Below, piece by piece: positions 1 through 7,137 of a DNA stretch of 13,355 bases (position 1 is its first letter; every line of letters starts with the position of its first letter). The notes under the pieces are model-generated. The model was not told the DNA's origin, ran no database searches, and worked only from the letters and a program-made list of their open reading frames with translations. This stretch comes from DASYAN01 sp036501345 (GTDB lineage Bacteria; Chloroflexota; Ktedonobacteria; Ktedonobacterales; Ktedonobacteraceae), in assembly GCA_036501345.1 (NCBI GenBank), contig DASYAN010000475.1, positions 1 through 13,355 of the forward strand, given 5' to 3'. A program made the translations under genes and the position numbers.

Positions 1-111
1 ACTATCCAGCACTGCATACTCACATCTCACATGCAAAGCATACCGTAGTTCCTATTGCATCTATAGAGAGATTCGTCCCTCGTTTGGCCGTCAAAAAGTC
101 CCAATATTCTG

Positions 112-1524
112 CTAGCGAGCTGGCAGAACCGGAGCATATGAGTTACGCGATTGTGCCATTTGAATATACAGCCTCCGGCGCTGTAGTCGCAACATTGCCT
201 TATCTGCTTTGATCCGCCTTTGCAAGCGGAACAAAAGAATTAAGGCCAGTAGGGCGGACTCTACCGTTGAAGATATGGCAATAGCAAACGGAACCGCAAA
301 AATAATATTTGGACCCTGCATATAGTAGAAAAACAGAGCTAATAATCCCCAATGTGCCAACAATCCCAATGTATTGCTCAAAAAGGGAGTAACAGCATCT
401 TTGAAGGCATAGAACCCTGCTGCAAAGAGAGACTGCATTGCCATTCCAGGAATAGCAATAGCATAGCCAATCAATGCCAGGTAAGTCACATTAGCGGCAT
501 GCTGTGTAAAAGTTCCGTGTCTGAATAGAATATCAATAAGTGGAACACCAAGTGCAATTAAAGCCAGGAGTGCAGGAATTGTCAGGAGTATTGACATCCC
601 CATGACCTTGAACGCAGCCTGGCGCATACGTATATATTGCCCAGAGGCAGCTTGCATCGCAAGGTGAGGTAATAATGCTTGTCCAATAGCTTGTCCAATC
701 AGTGCAATCGGCAATGCCTGAAGCATTTCAGCGTTTTGCAATGCAGCGAGACTGACAGTATCTTTTATCTGCGAACTAAACTGGGTATCCACGATGTTCC
801 CAAACGAGGCGATACCAAGGGCCAGTGCATTGGGCAACAATAAAATCAATATCTGATGCAGTCCTGGGTGCCTCAGATTCCAAGTGAATGTATAGCGCAT
901 CCCTTGTTTCACCAATCCAGGAATCTGCACCAGCACCTGTAATCCCACAGCTACCAGTGTACCATAGACTGGTCCATAAATACCCACGCCCGGCACGATC
1001 TTTGCCACCAGCAAGCCAGCAAGCATGCCAATATTGTAAACAGCCAGAGCCAGAGCAGGCAGCAAGAATTGCCGTTTACTGTTTAGGATTGCAGATGCAA
1101 TCGTCCCCAGGCCAAGAATCAGCGGCTGCATTAGCATAATACGTGTCATGGTAATAGTGATGGGTATTGCAGCTGGCTCAGTTTTAGTGAAACCAGGAAC
1201 AAGTACGTTTGTGACAAAGACAGGTGCTAGCAGCTCGCTCACAATTATAATCAGCGTTAGTACTACAAGTAACACATTAAATACTAGGCTTGCCAACTGC
1301 CAGGACTCATACTCACCGTGCTCCTTTTCATAGGACAGAAACACAGGCACGAAAGCATGAATAAGAGCGCCACCAGCGACAAGATTATAGAGCGTATCTG
1401 GCAAACGCGATGATGCAATATATGCATTCACTGCTGCTGAACTTGGATTGAACATCGCGTTAAAAATGACCTGACGGACCACTCCTAGTGCACGGGAGGC
1501 CAGCAGGGCCAGCATTAATATCAC
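112..1524 (-). CDS. murJ: Lipid II flippase MurJ (MviN family), start probably further upstream
   Basis: MurJ is a polytopic inner-membrane protein of the MOP exporter superfamily that flips lipid II to the outer face for peptidoglycan synthesis. The sequence shows the family opening: an LLASRALGVVRQ segment (R11 and R17 in this numbering), then SSRLPDTLYNL, AGGALIHAFVPVF and a long series of hydrophobic helices, with a basic C-terminal tail. From the GTG at 1524 the protein has 470 residues, short for a family of about 500-550. That start leaves only about seven residues before the LASRALG motif, where E. coli MurJ has about 15, so the first membrane helix would be clipped. The frame stays open to a stop at 1702-1704 and the added residues read like protein (see the 1525-1701 entry). 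Family assignment is confident; the N-terminus is not. Confidence 0.93.
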   Translation of the reverse strand: MILMLALLASRALGVVRQVIFNAMFNPSSAAVNAYIASSRLPDTLYNLVAGGALIHAFVPVFLSYEKEHGEYESWQLASLVFNVLLVVLTLIIIVSELLAPVFVTNVLVPGFTKTEPAAIPITITMTRIMLMQPLILGLGTIASAILNSKRQFLLPALALAVYNIGMLAGLLVAKIVPGVGIYGPVYGTLVAVGLQVLVQIPGLVKQGMRYTFTWNLRHPGLHQILILLLPNALALGIASFGNIVDTQFSSQIKDTVSLAALQNAEMLQALPIALIGQAIGQALLPHLAMQAASGQYIRMRQAAFKVMGMSILLTIPALLALIALGVPLIDILFRHGTFTQHAANVTYLALIGYAIAIPGMAMQSLFAAGFYAFKDAVTPFLSNTLGLLAHWGLLALFFYYMQGPNIIFAVPFAIAISSTVESALLALILLFRLQRRIKADKAMLRLQRRRLYIQMAQSRNSYAPVLPAR

Positions 1525-1701
1525 AGAAGCTTCAACGATGCTAAACCGCCGAATTGAGAGGCCAGCATCGAGACGGAAATTGCGGAGATTAAAGCCAAAT
1601 GTTCTTCCACTCCAGATGGTGTGACGGAGAGCGGCTTTTCTCGTAGTCAGGATGTTTTTATGTGCTTTTAATACTTTAATATTTTTAATAAACTTTTCCT
1701 T
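1525..1701 (-). other. Likely N-terminal coding extension of murJ without a canonical start
   Basis: Reading the murJ frame upstream of the GTG at 1524 gives 59 open codons before TAA at 1702-1704. The part nearest murJ reads NLRNFRLDAGLSIRRFSIVE and then ASV, which supplies the missing half of the first transmembrane helix and a basic region before it. No ATG, GTG or TTG occurs in this frame within the stretch. The best-placed initiator is ATT at 1687-1689, about seven bases after an AAAAGGA ribosome-site-like sequence; it would give a 525-residue protein. An ATG at 1707-1709 in another frame opens a 13-codon ORF that would need a one-base shift, for example in the A5 run near 1685, to join murJ. 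The coding nature is inferred from composition and family length. Confidence 0.6.
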
Positions 1702-1731
1702 TTATGCATATTATTTTCTTTTCATGCGCTC

Positions 1732-1760
1732 ATTATAGAGCGGTTATAAGTGCATGCCAA
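1732..1760 (-). promoter_or_regulatory. Sigma-70-type promoter of murJ
   Basis: On the minus strand the -35 box TTGGCA (1755-1760) is 17 bases from a perfect -10 box TATAAT (1732-1737). Transcription would begin near 1725, leaving about 200 bases of transcript before the GTG at 1524. That is another reason to think this stretch is translated. Confidence 0.75.
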
Positions 1761-1782
1761 TGGGTAAGTACTAAAGTCATGC

Positions 1783-1820
1783 AAAAAGCCCACCTAACCT
1801 CTGGGACTGAAGTCCCGAGG
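1783..1820 (-). terminator. Hairpin with T-run after the small conserved gene; terminator or IS200/IS605-type end relic
   Basis: CCTC-T-GGGAC (1798-1807), the loop TGAA (1808-1811) and GTCCC-GAGG (1812-1820) form a nine-pair stem with a one-base bulge. On the minus strand it is followed after about ten bases by GGC and five Ts (1783-1787), so it can end transcripts of the 62-residue gene before murJ. A further AAGCC (1786-1790) can pair with GGCTT (1819-1823) as an alternative closing stem. The compact GGGACTTCAGTCCC hairpin resembles the right ends and omega-RNA stems of TnpB elements, but no tnpB is present, so that reading is only a possibility. Confidence 0.5.
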
Positions 1821-1857
1821 CTTGCGGCGGGTTCTTTATAAGTTAACACTTGCAGGT

Positions 1858-2046
1858 CTAGTCCTTGGGACGAGGCTTATACACGTTCAGACCGATCTTG
1901 ACCTCTTCATAGCCTGGTACTACAACATTTCCTTCGGTGCTGGCAATCGTGACAGATTTCCCACTTGAGGATAGGCCAAACTCCTGGCTCAGATCGACAA
2001 TGATCGTCAATTTATCTCCATCCACTTTTATCTCTACGTTCTTCAA
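1858..2046 (-). CDS. Small conserved protein of unknown function (62 aa)
   Basis: This encodes a 62-residue, soluble-looking protein. An N-terminal beta-rich half (MKNVEIKVDGDKLTIIVDLS) is followed by FGLSSSGKSVTIASTEGN and a GLNVYKP end. I remember near-identical short proteins with the SSSGK..IASTEGN core across several bacterial phyla, always annotated hypothetical; no function is known to me. The start is TTG (2044-2046). It is supported by a perfect AAGGAGG (complement of 2056-2062) nine bases upstream, which settles the start. There is no signal peptide or membrane segment. The SSSGK segment is not a true P-loop because it lacks the GxxxxGK spacing. It lies about 120 bases upstream of the murJ promoter, with a terminator-like hairpin after it, so it is probably its own transcription unit. 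Confidence 0.8.
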   Translation of the reverse strand: MKNVEIKVDGDKLTIIVDLSQEFGLSSSGKSVTIASTEGNVVVPGYEEVKIGLNVYKPRPKD

Positions 2047-2298
2047 ATCGAAAAACCTCCTTAGCTTCGTGCACTAGGGCAGATAGTTAAACCACATTAA
2101 GTAGTGGTTAGCTCTCATACAAACATGAGCCCAAAATTTAAGCTCACCACCAGATGATGCGATTGTACCGCACAGCCCTCTCTTTATCAACTCCACACTG
2201 TAAATTCTCTGCATTCATATGCGAGGATAGAAGGCACAATCGTTGAAGGCGACGTCACAATGCTTTACCTATTCTAAGGAAAAGAAACATATAGAAAA
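2047..2298. other. Gene-free upstream region of the small gene, with one palindrome
   Basis: No gene is seen here. An inverted repeat AACCAC (2090-2095) and GTGGTT (2104-2109) with an eight-base spacer lies about 30 bases before the ribosome site of the small gene, where it could be an operator or a leader hairpin. I found no convincing -35/-10 pair. Confidence 0.4.
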
Positions 2299-2337
2299 CG
2301 CAGAGCGATAACCGGATTTCCCAATTATCGCTCTGCG
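2295..2337 (-). terminator. Intrinsic terminator of the DUF1800-DUF1501 operon
   Basis: A perfect 13-bp stem, CGCAGAGCGATAA (2299-2311) with TTATCGCTCTGCG (2325-2337) and a 13-base loop, is followed on the minus strand by TTTT (2295-2298). It lies about 60 bases beyond the DUF1501 stop codon. A textbook Rho-independent terminator. Confidence 0.85.
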
Positions 2338-2395
2338 CTAACCATACCAGGATAAGAGAAAAGGGTAAGGGTAAGGGAAAAGGAGAATTCACTAT

Positions 2396-3670
2396 CTATA
2401 TAGCAGGTAAGAAGTTTTGCACATCAAAAGTACTACCCAGTACATCTTTGGACGACGCACCCACCCAACGGTCTAGTACCGTTGCATAGACCGAACGGAA
2501 ATCGACAGTGTACTTCAGATTCCCGCTATGATCCAGATTGTTTAGTGCAGGCGGCTCGCCGTAAATGCCCTTGTTCACAGCATTACCCAGGATGAACATG
2601 GGAGCTGCCGTTCCATGGTCAGTACCAAGACTCCCATTTTCCTCAACTCGTCGTCCGAATTCAGACCAAGTCATAATCACAACGTTATCAGCCTTGCCGT
2701 GTTGTACCAGATCTTTATAGAAGGCAGAGAGACCTTCTGCTAGGGTTGTCATAAGAGTATTATGTGTCTGTACTTGATTAGAATGTGTATCAAAACCACC
2801 AAGTGTTACATAGCCAATGCGCAGACCTAACCCCTGCACAATCACCTCAGCCAGCACCTTGAGCCCTGCCCCAAAGGGTCCCGATGGATAGGTTACTGCC
2901 GGATGATAAGCATCATTGGCCATACTCAACTGGTTTGTCCCCTCCTGAGCATCCAGAGCTATCGTATCGAGCAAAGCAGCATACGGAGATGATTTAGGAT
3001 AAGTATTATAGAGTTTCATCAGAGCTTGTACACGTGCATTACCTTTATCTGCCCGATCAGAAGGATCAGCCACTAGACGATAGCTCTGTACATTTGTCAG
3101 AGTTGGCACTGGCTTCGAGATTGACTGCAAGGCCTGTGCCGTCTGTGAACCAATATCCATCACCTTAAATGGGTGCCCATCATTATCAACCCAACCGGAA
3201 ACAACCTTCCCCAACCAGCCCTCACGACCATTTCCACTTAGATCCAATGTCTGCCAGATATCCATGGCCTGGAAATGGGACAAACTCTGGTTAGGATAGC
3301 CAACCCCCTCGACAACTGCCAGATGACCTTGGTCCCAGAGTGTTTTAAGCGGAGCTAGATTGGGATGAAAGCCCAGACGGTTATCCAGAGATAATAGCTT
3401 ATTTTCAGCAACGCCAATTGTCGGACGCATTTTACGATAGGTGGGATCAGTATAGGGCACCACTGTATTCAGGCCATCATTGCCACCAGCCATCTGCACT
3501 ACAATCAGAGTACGATCACTCGCAGCCAATGCAGCATGGGTATTGTCTGCCGCTAGCGCTTTTGCTGAAGCAATCCCACGACTAAAAATTGCTGGCATGA
3601 CCATACCTGCTGATACGACCACCATGCCATCTTTAATCATTGCTCTACGTGAAAGTCTCATAGTCTCCAC
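2396..3670 (-). CDS. DUF1501 family Tat-exported protein
   Basis: DUF1501 proteins are exported proteins with a fold related to alkaline phosphatases and sulfatases; their substrate is unknown. The N-terminus LSRRAMIKDG followed by a hydrophobic stretch to AKA near residue 37 is a twin-arginine signal (RR at 8-9). Family motifs follow: QMAGGNDGLNTVVPY (59-73), GVGYPNQSLSHFQAMDIW (122-139), LGGFDTH (290-296) and the hallmark SEFGRRVEENGSLGTDHG (336-353). The 424-residue length is usual. The start is GTG at 3670 or the in-frame ATG at 3661; GAGG lies five bases before the first and eight before the second, so both are possible. Only seven bases separate it from the DUF1800 stop, so the two are one operon, probably translationally coupled, and they recur together in many phyla. 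Confidence 0.92.
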   Translation of the reverse strand: METMRLSRRAMIKDGMVVVSAGMVMPAIFSRGIASAKALAADNTHAALAASDRTLIVVQMAGGNDGLNTVVPYTDPTYRKMRPTIGVAENKLLSLDNRLGFHPNLAPLKTLWDQGHLAVVEGVGYPNQSLSHFQAMDIWQTLDLSGNGREGWLGKVVSGWVDNDGHPFKVMDIGSQTAQALQSISKPVPTLTNVQSYRLVADPSDRADKGNARVQALMKLYNTYPKSSPYAALLDTIALDAQEGTNQLSMANDAYHPAVTYPSGPFGAGLKVLAEVIVQGLGLRIGYVTLGGFDTHSNQVQTHNTLMTTLAEGLSAFYKDLVQHGKADNVVIMTWSEFGRRVEENGSLGTDHGTAAPMFILGNAVNKGIYGEPPALNNLDHSGNLKYTVDFRSVYATVLDRWVGASSKDVLGSTFDVQNFLPAI

Positions 3671-3677
3671 CTCGTCC

Positions 3678-5288
3678 TCAATTGAGCTGATACTCCGGTA
3701 ATGCCATCAACAGGTATAAAGTCCCACGTACTCTGTTGATCGGATAGCTCTTGCCATTGGTAAGTGTAATCTGTTGAGCTTTATGTGTAGCACTATCAGT
3801 GGTTGTAAAGTAATCAACAAGGTTCGCCTCGCGATCTTGATCGAGCTTGCCATCTAGTAAAAAGGATACAAAGTAGTCAACAAAATGCTCTGGTGAGTCG
3901 ATATGGTTTTGATTGACAATACCTTGCAAATCCAGTGGCTGATAGGGCTTGCTACTCCCATTACCACGAACTAGGAGCTGCTCAATAAAGTTCAGACGTG
4001 CCATCCAGGTACCGCTATTGAGCCAGAGTGAACTAGTCTTGTCACCAGGCCAGCCAGCCACATTGGGCGGATCGAATAACCCCTGTCCCATTAAGGTCGC
4101 CGCTGCAGGAAGTCCAACCCCATCACTCTGGATATTCAGTGCACGATAAGCGCCCACGGTGAACTCGGTCGGAGACTTTATACGGCTACGGTAAGCTTTC
4201 TCCGAAGTAAACTGCGGGGAGAATAATAGCGTTCTCATTACCTCTCCCATATTGTGATGGCTCTTCACATAGGTGTCGACAAGCGGCTTAACATCATCAT
4301 CGCTTGGATTCTCATAAGCGAAGAAGGTAAAAAGCTTGCGACAGATAAACCACGGAGTCGCAGGATGGTTAACCAGAATAGTGAGAACATCTTTATAGTC
4401 CAGGTTCCCCGTATGCCCCAGGTATGTTTTTGTCAGATTGTTATGAGTGTTTTCCAGATATTGTGATGTGGTAGTTTGGCCTATTACATGCCAACCAGTC
4501 AGAGCGGCTGCAGCTTCATAAACATCTTGTTGCATGTAGTTGCCAAGACCAAGCGTAAAGAGCTCCATCAATTCGCGTGCATAGTTTTCATTGGGCGCAT
4601 TCTTCTTGCTTTGTGTCAAATTTAGATAGACGAGCATAGCTGGATCAGCCGTAATACCCAGCAACAGGTTATCAAAGGTATCAAAGGCATGTTCACGCAA
4701 AAACTGGTTCTGTGTAATCATACGCTCTCTAGTTTTTCCCACATTGTGGAAATTGCTCGTAAAGTGTCCACTCCAGAAGAGTGTCATCTTCTCCAGCAGA
4801 GGACGTTGCGTCCATGCCATACGTAGGAGCCACCAGAGCTGCTGATTCTGTAGTTTAGTGAGGTCCAAGTTGAGTGATTTCAGCCGCTGTTCCATAGCAT
4901 CGTCCGATACACTTTGATAGTTGATCAGACGATCTACCGCACCATTATATCCAAGAGCAGCATATGATGAGATTTCTTGTGGCGTAGCACTAAATCCGGC
5001 CCGTCGCAACAGGTGTCCAATCTGAGCATTTCCAGCCAGTGGACCCTGAAAAGTAGGCTTTGATTCACCATGTTGTACCCACTGCTCTAGCGCTACACCA
5101 CCACCTACCGCTGCTATAGCCCCCGCTCCAGCCAATCCAATGAACAGCTTCCGACGTGATAGACCACCCGCACGTCGAGCACTCGTTTGCGTTGCAGGAG
5201 AGGGCACACTTTGCGGCTGTGAGGGTGCATACCCTGGTGCTAATTGATCTCCATGCCATGGCTCAGTTGGCTGCTCATTCATACTCAC
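3678..5288 (-). CDS. DUF1800 family Tat-exported protein
   Basis: DUF1800 proteins are large helical exported proteins of unknown activity, typically encoded next to DUF1501. Here a proline- and glutamine-rich leader is followed by RRAGGLSRRKLFIGLAGAGA and a glycine/alanine-rich hydrophobic segment, a twin-arginine signal with RR near residues 45-46. Family motifs are visible: HLLRRAGFS (92-100), MTLFWSGHFTSNF, NENYARELMELFTLGLG (about 233-249), AAALTGWH and NVAGWPG. I chose GTG at 5288 because AGGAGG lies ten bases upstream; the ATG at 5282 would be 16 bases from it, and a TTG at 5324 precedes the ribosome site entirely. At 536 residues it is full length. The DUF1501 gene follows after seven bases. 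The pair probably acts outside the membrane as a unit (inference from context). Confidence 0.92.
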   Translation of the reverse strand: MSMNEQPTEPWHGDQLAPGYAPSQPQSVPSPATQTSARRAGGLSRRKLFIGLAGAGAIAAVGGGVALEQWVQHGESKPTFQGPLAGNAQIGHLLRRAGFSATPQEISSYAALGYNGAVDRLINYQSVSDDAMEQRLKSLNLDLTKLQNQQLWWLLRMAWTQRPLLEKMTLFWSGHFTSNFHNVGKTRERMITQNQFLREHAFDTFDNLLLGITADPAMLVYLNLTQSKKNAPNENYARELMELFTLGLGNYMQQDVYEAAAALTGWHVIGQTTTSQYLENTHNNLTKTYLGHTGNLDYKDVLTILVNHPATPWFICRKLFTFFAYENPSDDDVKPLVDTYVKSHHNMGEVMRTLLFSPQFTSEKAYRSRIKSPTEFTVGAYRALNIQSDGVGLPAAATLMGQGLFDPPNVAGWPGDKTSSLWLNSGTWMARLNFIEQLLVRGNGSSKPYQPLDLQGIVNQNHIDSPEHFVDYFVSFLLDGKLDQDREANLVDYFTTTDSATHKAQQITLTNGKSYPINRVRGTLYLLMALPEYQLN

Positions 5289-5548
5289 AAATCTAGAGCC
5301 TCCTACAAGTCCTATTCCTTGCAAACACGAGGACAGGGGCCAAATCCATTGTCTGTGTATACTTTAACATCCAAAGTTCAAGAAAGCATCAAGAGAAGGT
5401 AAAGATTTGCTCTTGCTTTGCTTGCTTCAACCTCTATCTACTTGATTTCTCAAAACATTCTTTCTCAAATATAGTTAAATTTAAGTATAGACATCTAGCA
5501 ATGTTTTTGGCATACTAAAAGGAAATACATGCTTAGGAGAGATGTCAC

Positions 5549-6225
5549 GTGGAAAAGGTCTGGGATAATAGTCTGAGTACGCTGGTCAATAGTAACCCGC
5601 AAGCCTTTCTCGACTTGATGCTTCTACAGCGGTTCGTGGGAGTCTTGATCCCATCTATGAGGTGAGAAAAAGCGTCCTTGTCCTGCAAAGAAAGAGGCTC
5701 AATCTTCTTACGAACCGCTGTAGGAGCTAGGTGCCTGGATCATCACCGGACCAAATTGAGTGGCACACAGTGGCACTATATCCGTTGCTCCCACTCACCA
5801 AGGGCGGTGCAACGCGAAAGATCGTAGCGATCATGTTCGACCGCTTGCCAGCAGAGGAGCATCGCGAGTTTGCCCTGATTGGCTTCACATTTGCCTCTAT
5901 TATGTTTCGTCAGTTGAAGCGTGATAAGGACCTAGAATGGTTAGAAAGGAAGTTTCGGCATATGCATGACATTATACGCGAATCACCCGTCTATGAATGG
6001 ATTTTGGCTGAAGGACGCGAGGAACAGAAGGCTCAGGGGCTAGCCCAAATGCGACAAACTGTTGTGGAAATCGTACAGGAACGCTTCCCTGCACTAGCTC
6101 AACTCGCAGAAGATGTGGTAGCAACTATGGATGATCTTGCACAGTTGCGACGTCTCGCAGTCAAACTCAGTAGTGTTCAAAGCGCTGAACAAGCACACAA
6201 GAGCATCGTAGATCTTGTACAGTAA
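5549..6225 (+). pseudogene. Rpn/PD-(D/E)XK (DUF4351-like) gene, split and internally deleted
   Basis: Two pieces of one family flank a 108-bp inverted-repeat element. The 5' piece starts at GTG 5549 behind AGGAGA (5535-5540) and reads VEKVWDNSLSTLVNSNPQAF then LDLM, the usual opening of Rpn-type recombination-promoting nuclease proteins. After this codon the frame enters the element and stops at 5663-5665. The 3' piece (5731-6225, GTG start) reads LYPLLPLTKGGA, then a helical IMFRQLKRDKDLEWLERKF region, an EGREEQKAQG linker and a C-terminal coiled segment (QTVVEIVQERFPALAQLAED), matching the C-terminal half of the family. The nuclease core between is missing, so no active enzyme is expected. 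The 164-residue 3' ORF could still be translated, because the element's right end supplies AGGAG four bases before its GTG. Confidence 0.7.
5620..5727. mobile_element. 108-bp MITE-like element with 18-bp terminal inverted repeats
   Basis: GCTTCTACAGCGGTTCGT (5620-5637) and the reverse complement of 5710-5727 (GCTCCTACAGCGGTTCGT) match at 17 of 18 bases. Weaker similarity continues inward (about 8 of 15). The 72-base centre encodes nothing recognisable. The element sits exactly where the Rpn-like homology stops. I see no target duplication, so insertion may have been followed by a deletion. I cannot name the parent insertion sequence. Confidence 0.55.
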
Positions 6226-6299
6226 AGAGATATTCTTACTTCCTTTACATTTTTTACACATTTACACTAAATTTTCATGCATCTGAAGAAGACCAGCGA

Positions 6300-6328
6300 A
6301 ATGTCCTGTCACATTAAGCCAGGACATT
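6300..6328. terminator. Hairpin between the convergent Rpn remnant and hydrolase genes
   Basis: A perfect 9-bp inverted repeat AATGTCCTG (6300-6308) / CAGGACATT (6320-6328) with an 11-base loop lies between two converging 3' ends. Neither side has a clear T-run; if it ends transcription it does so as a weak bidirectional terminator. Confidence 0.4.
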
Positions 6329-6340
6329 CCTGCGGGAAGA

Positions 6341-7135
6341 TCAAAATCTAGCCAAAAAGTTGCGTACCACTTCAAGAAATGTTTCCGGTTGCTCCAGATT
6401 GGAGATATGGCCAGCATGTGGAATAACCATCACCTGGGCACCCGGAATTTTGGCCGCATATTCTCGTGTTACCTCAGGTGGGATAACTGTATCTAACTCC
6501 CCTACTACTACCAGCGTAGGAAATGGAATAGTAGGCAACAGATGAGTCAAATCAGCTCTTTGTGCCATACCGCGCGAAGCTGCAGCAATCCCACTAGGTG
6601 TTGCCGTGGCTATCATCCGCCTGATCCGCGCCTCCACTTCTGGATGGTTCCGACGAGTGTAATCCGAGATCAACTTGGGTACTTGGAGATCAGCGATCGT
6701 GCCATTTCCCCGTGTCTCGGCCAGACGCGCTACACGTTCGCGATTGACTTTGGCCTCTTCTGTATCAGTTCCAGGTCGGGTATCTGCCAGGATCAAACCA
6801 CTCAGGCGCTGTGGGTACTTATGCAGAAATGCCAGTGCTGCATACCCCCCCATCGAAAGGCCACAGAGAATTGCCTGCCGCATGCCTAATGTATCCATCA
6901 GACTCGCCACATCATCAGCAAAGAGCTCCATTGTGGAGACTGTATTATCAACAGTACTCTCGCCAAAACCACGCCAGTCAGGCGCAACAAGACGATAACG
7001 CTGCTCTTTTAGAAGTGCGGCAGTTAGATCCGTCCACATGCTACGATTGAGAGGAAATGCATGTAAAAAGATTACTGGCAGACCAATACCGTGATCATCA
7101 TAGGCGATTTCAACCGTGTTAATTGTTGCTTTCAA
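6341..7135 (-). CDS. Alpha/beta-fold hydrolase
   Basis: This is a 264-residue single-domain alpha/beta hydrolase of the 3-oxoadipate enol-lactonase/haloperoxidase-like type. The oxyanion-loop motif HAFPLN (25-30) is followed by PDWRGFGES (52-60), the nucleophile elbow GLSMGG with Ser94, the acid in VGELD (Asp215) and the catalytic histidine in HAGH (His243), so the triad is complete. There is no signal peptide; it should be cytosolic. The start is TTG (7133-7135), two bases after the lipA stop; the AAGGGG in the last lipA codons can serve as the ribosome site, implying coupled translation. The substrate is unknown. Placement behind lipA suggests an esterase or thioesterase role linked to acyl or lipoyl metabolism, but that is context inference only. 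Confidence 0.88.
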   Translation of the reverse strand: MKATINTVEIAYDDHGIGLPVIFLHAFPLNRSMWTDLTAALLKEQRYRLVAPDWRGFGESTVDNTVSTMELFADDVASLMDTLGMRQAILCGLSMGGYAALAFLHKYPQRLSGLILADTRPGTDTEEAKVNRERVARLAETRGNGTIADLQVPKLISDYTRRNHPEVEARIRRMIATATPSGIAAASRGMAQRADLTHLLPTIPFPTLVVVGELDTVIPPEVTREYAAKIPGAQVMVIPHAGHISNLEQPETFLEVVRNFLARF

Positions 7136-7137
7136 GC

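Noticed and set aside
1..111. Partial gene at the left edge
   Set aside because: No frame on either strand reads like protein, and there is no terminator hairpin after murJ.
1707..1709. Leader-peptide gene MHKRKSLLKILKY upstream of murJ
   Set aside because: It has a weak ribosome site and only 13 codons; kept only as an alternative explanation of the murJ start, not as a gene.
5065..5259. 64-codon minus-strand ORF inside the DUF1800 N-terminal region
   Set aside because: It is Cys/Trp/Ser-rich, matches no family I know and is fully covered by the DUF1800 frame with its Tat signal; a frame shadow.
5362..5385. Promoter for the DUF1800 operon (TTGAAC ... TATACA on the minus strand)
   Set aside because: The spacer is only 14 bases and no better pairing was found, so it is not listed.
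5622..5725. Minus-strand open frame through the inverted-repeat element (APTAVRKKIEPLSLQDKDAF)
   Set aside because: It vaguely resembles the start of some acetyltransferase-like proteins, but it has no start codon or ribosome site and spans both inverted ends; treated as chance.
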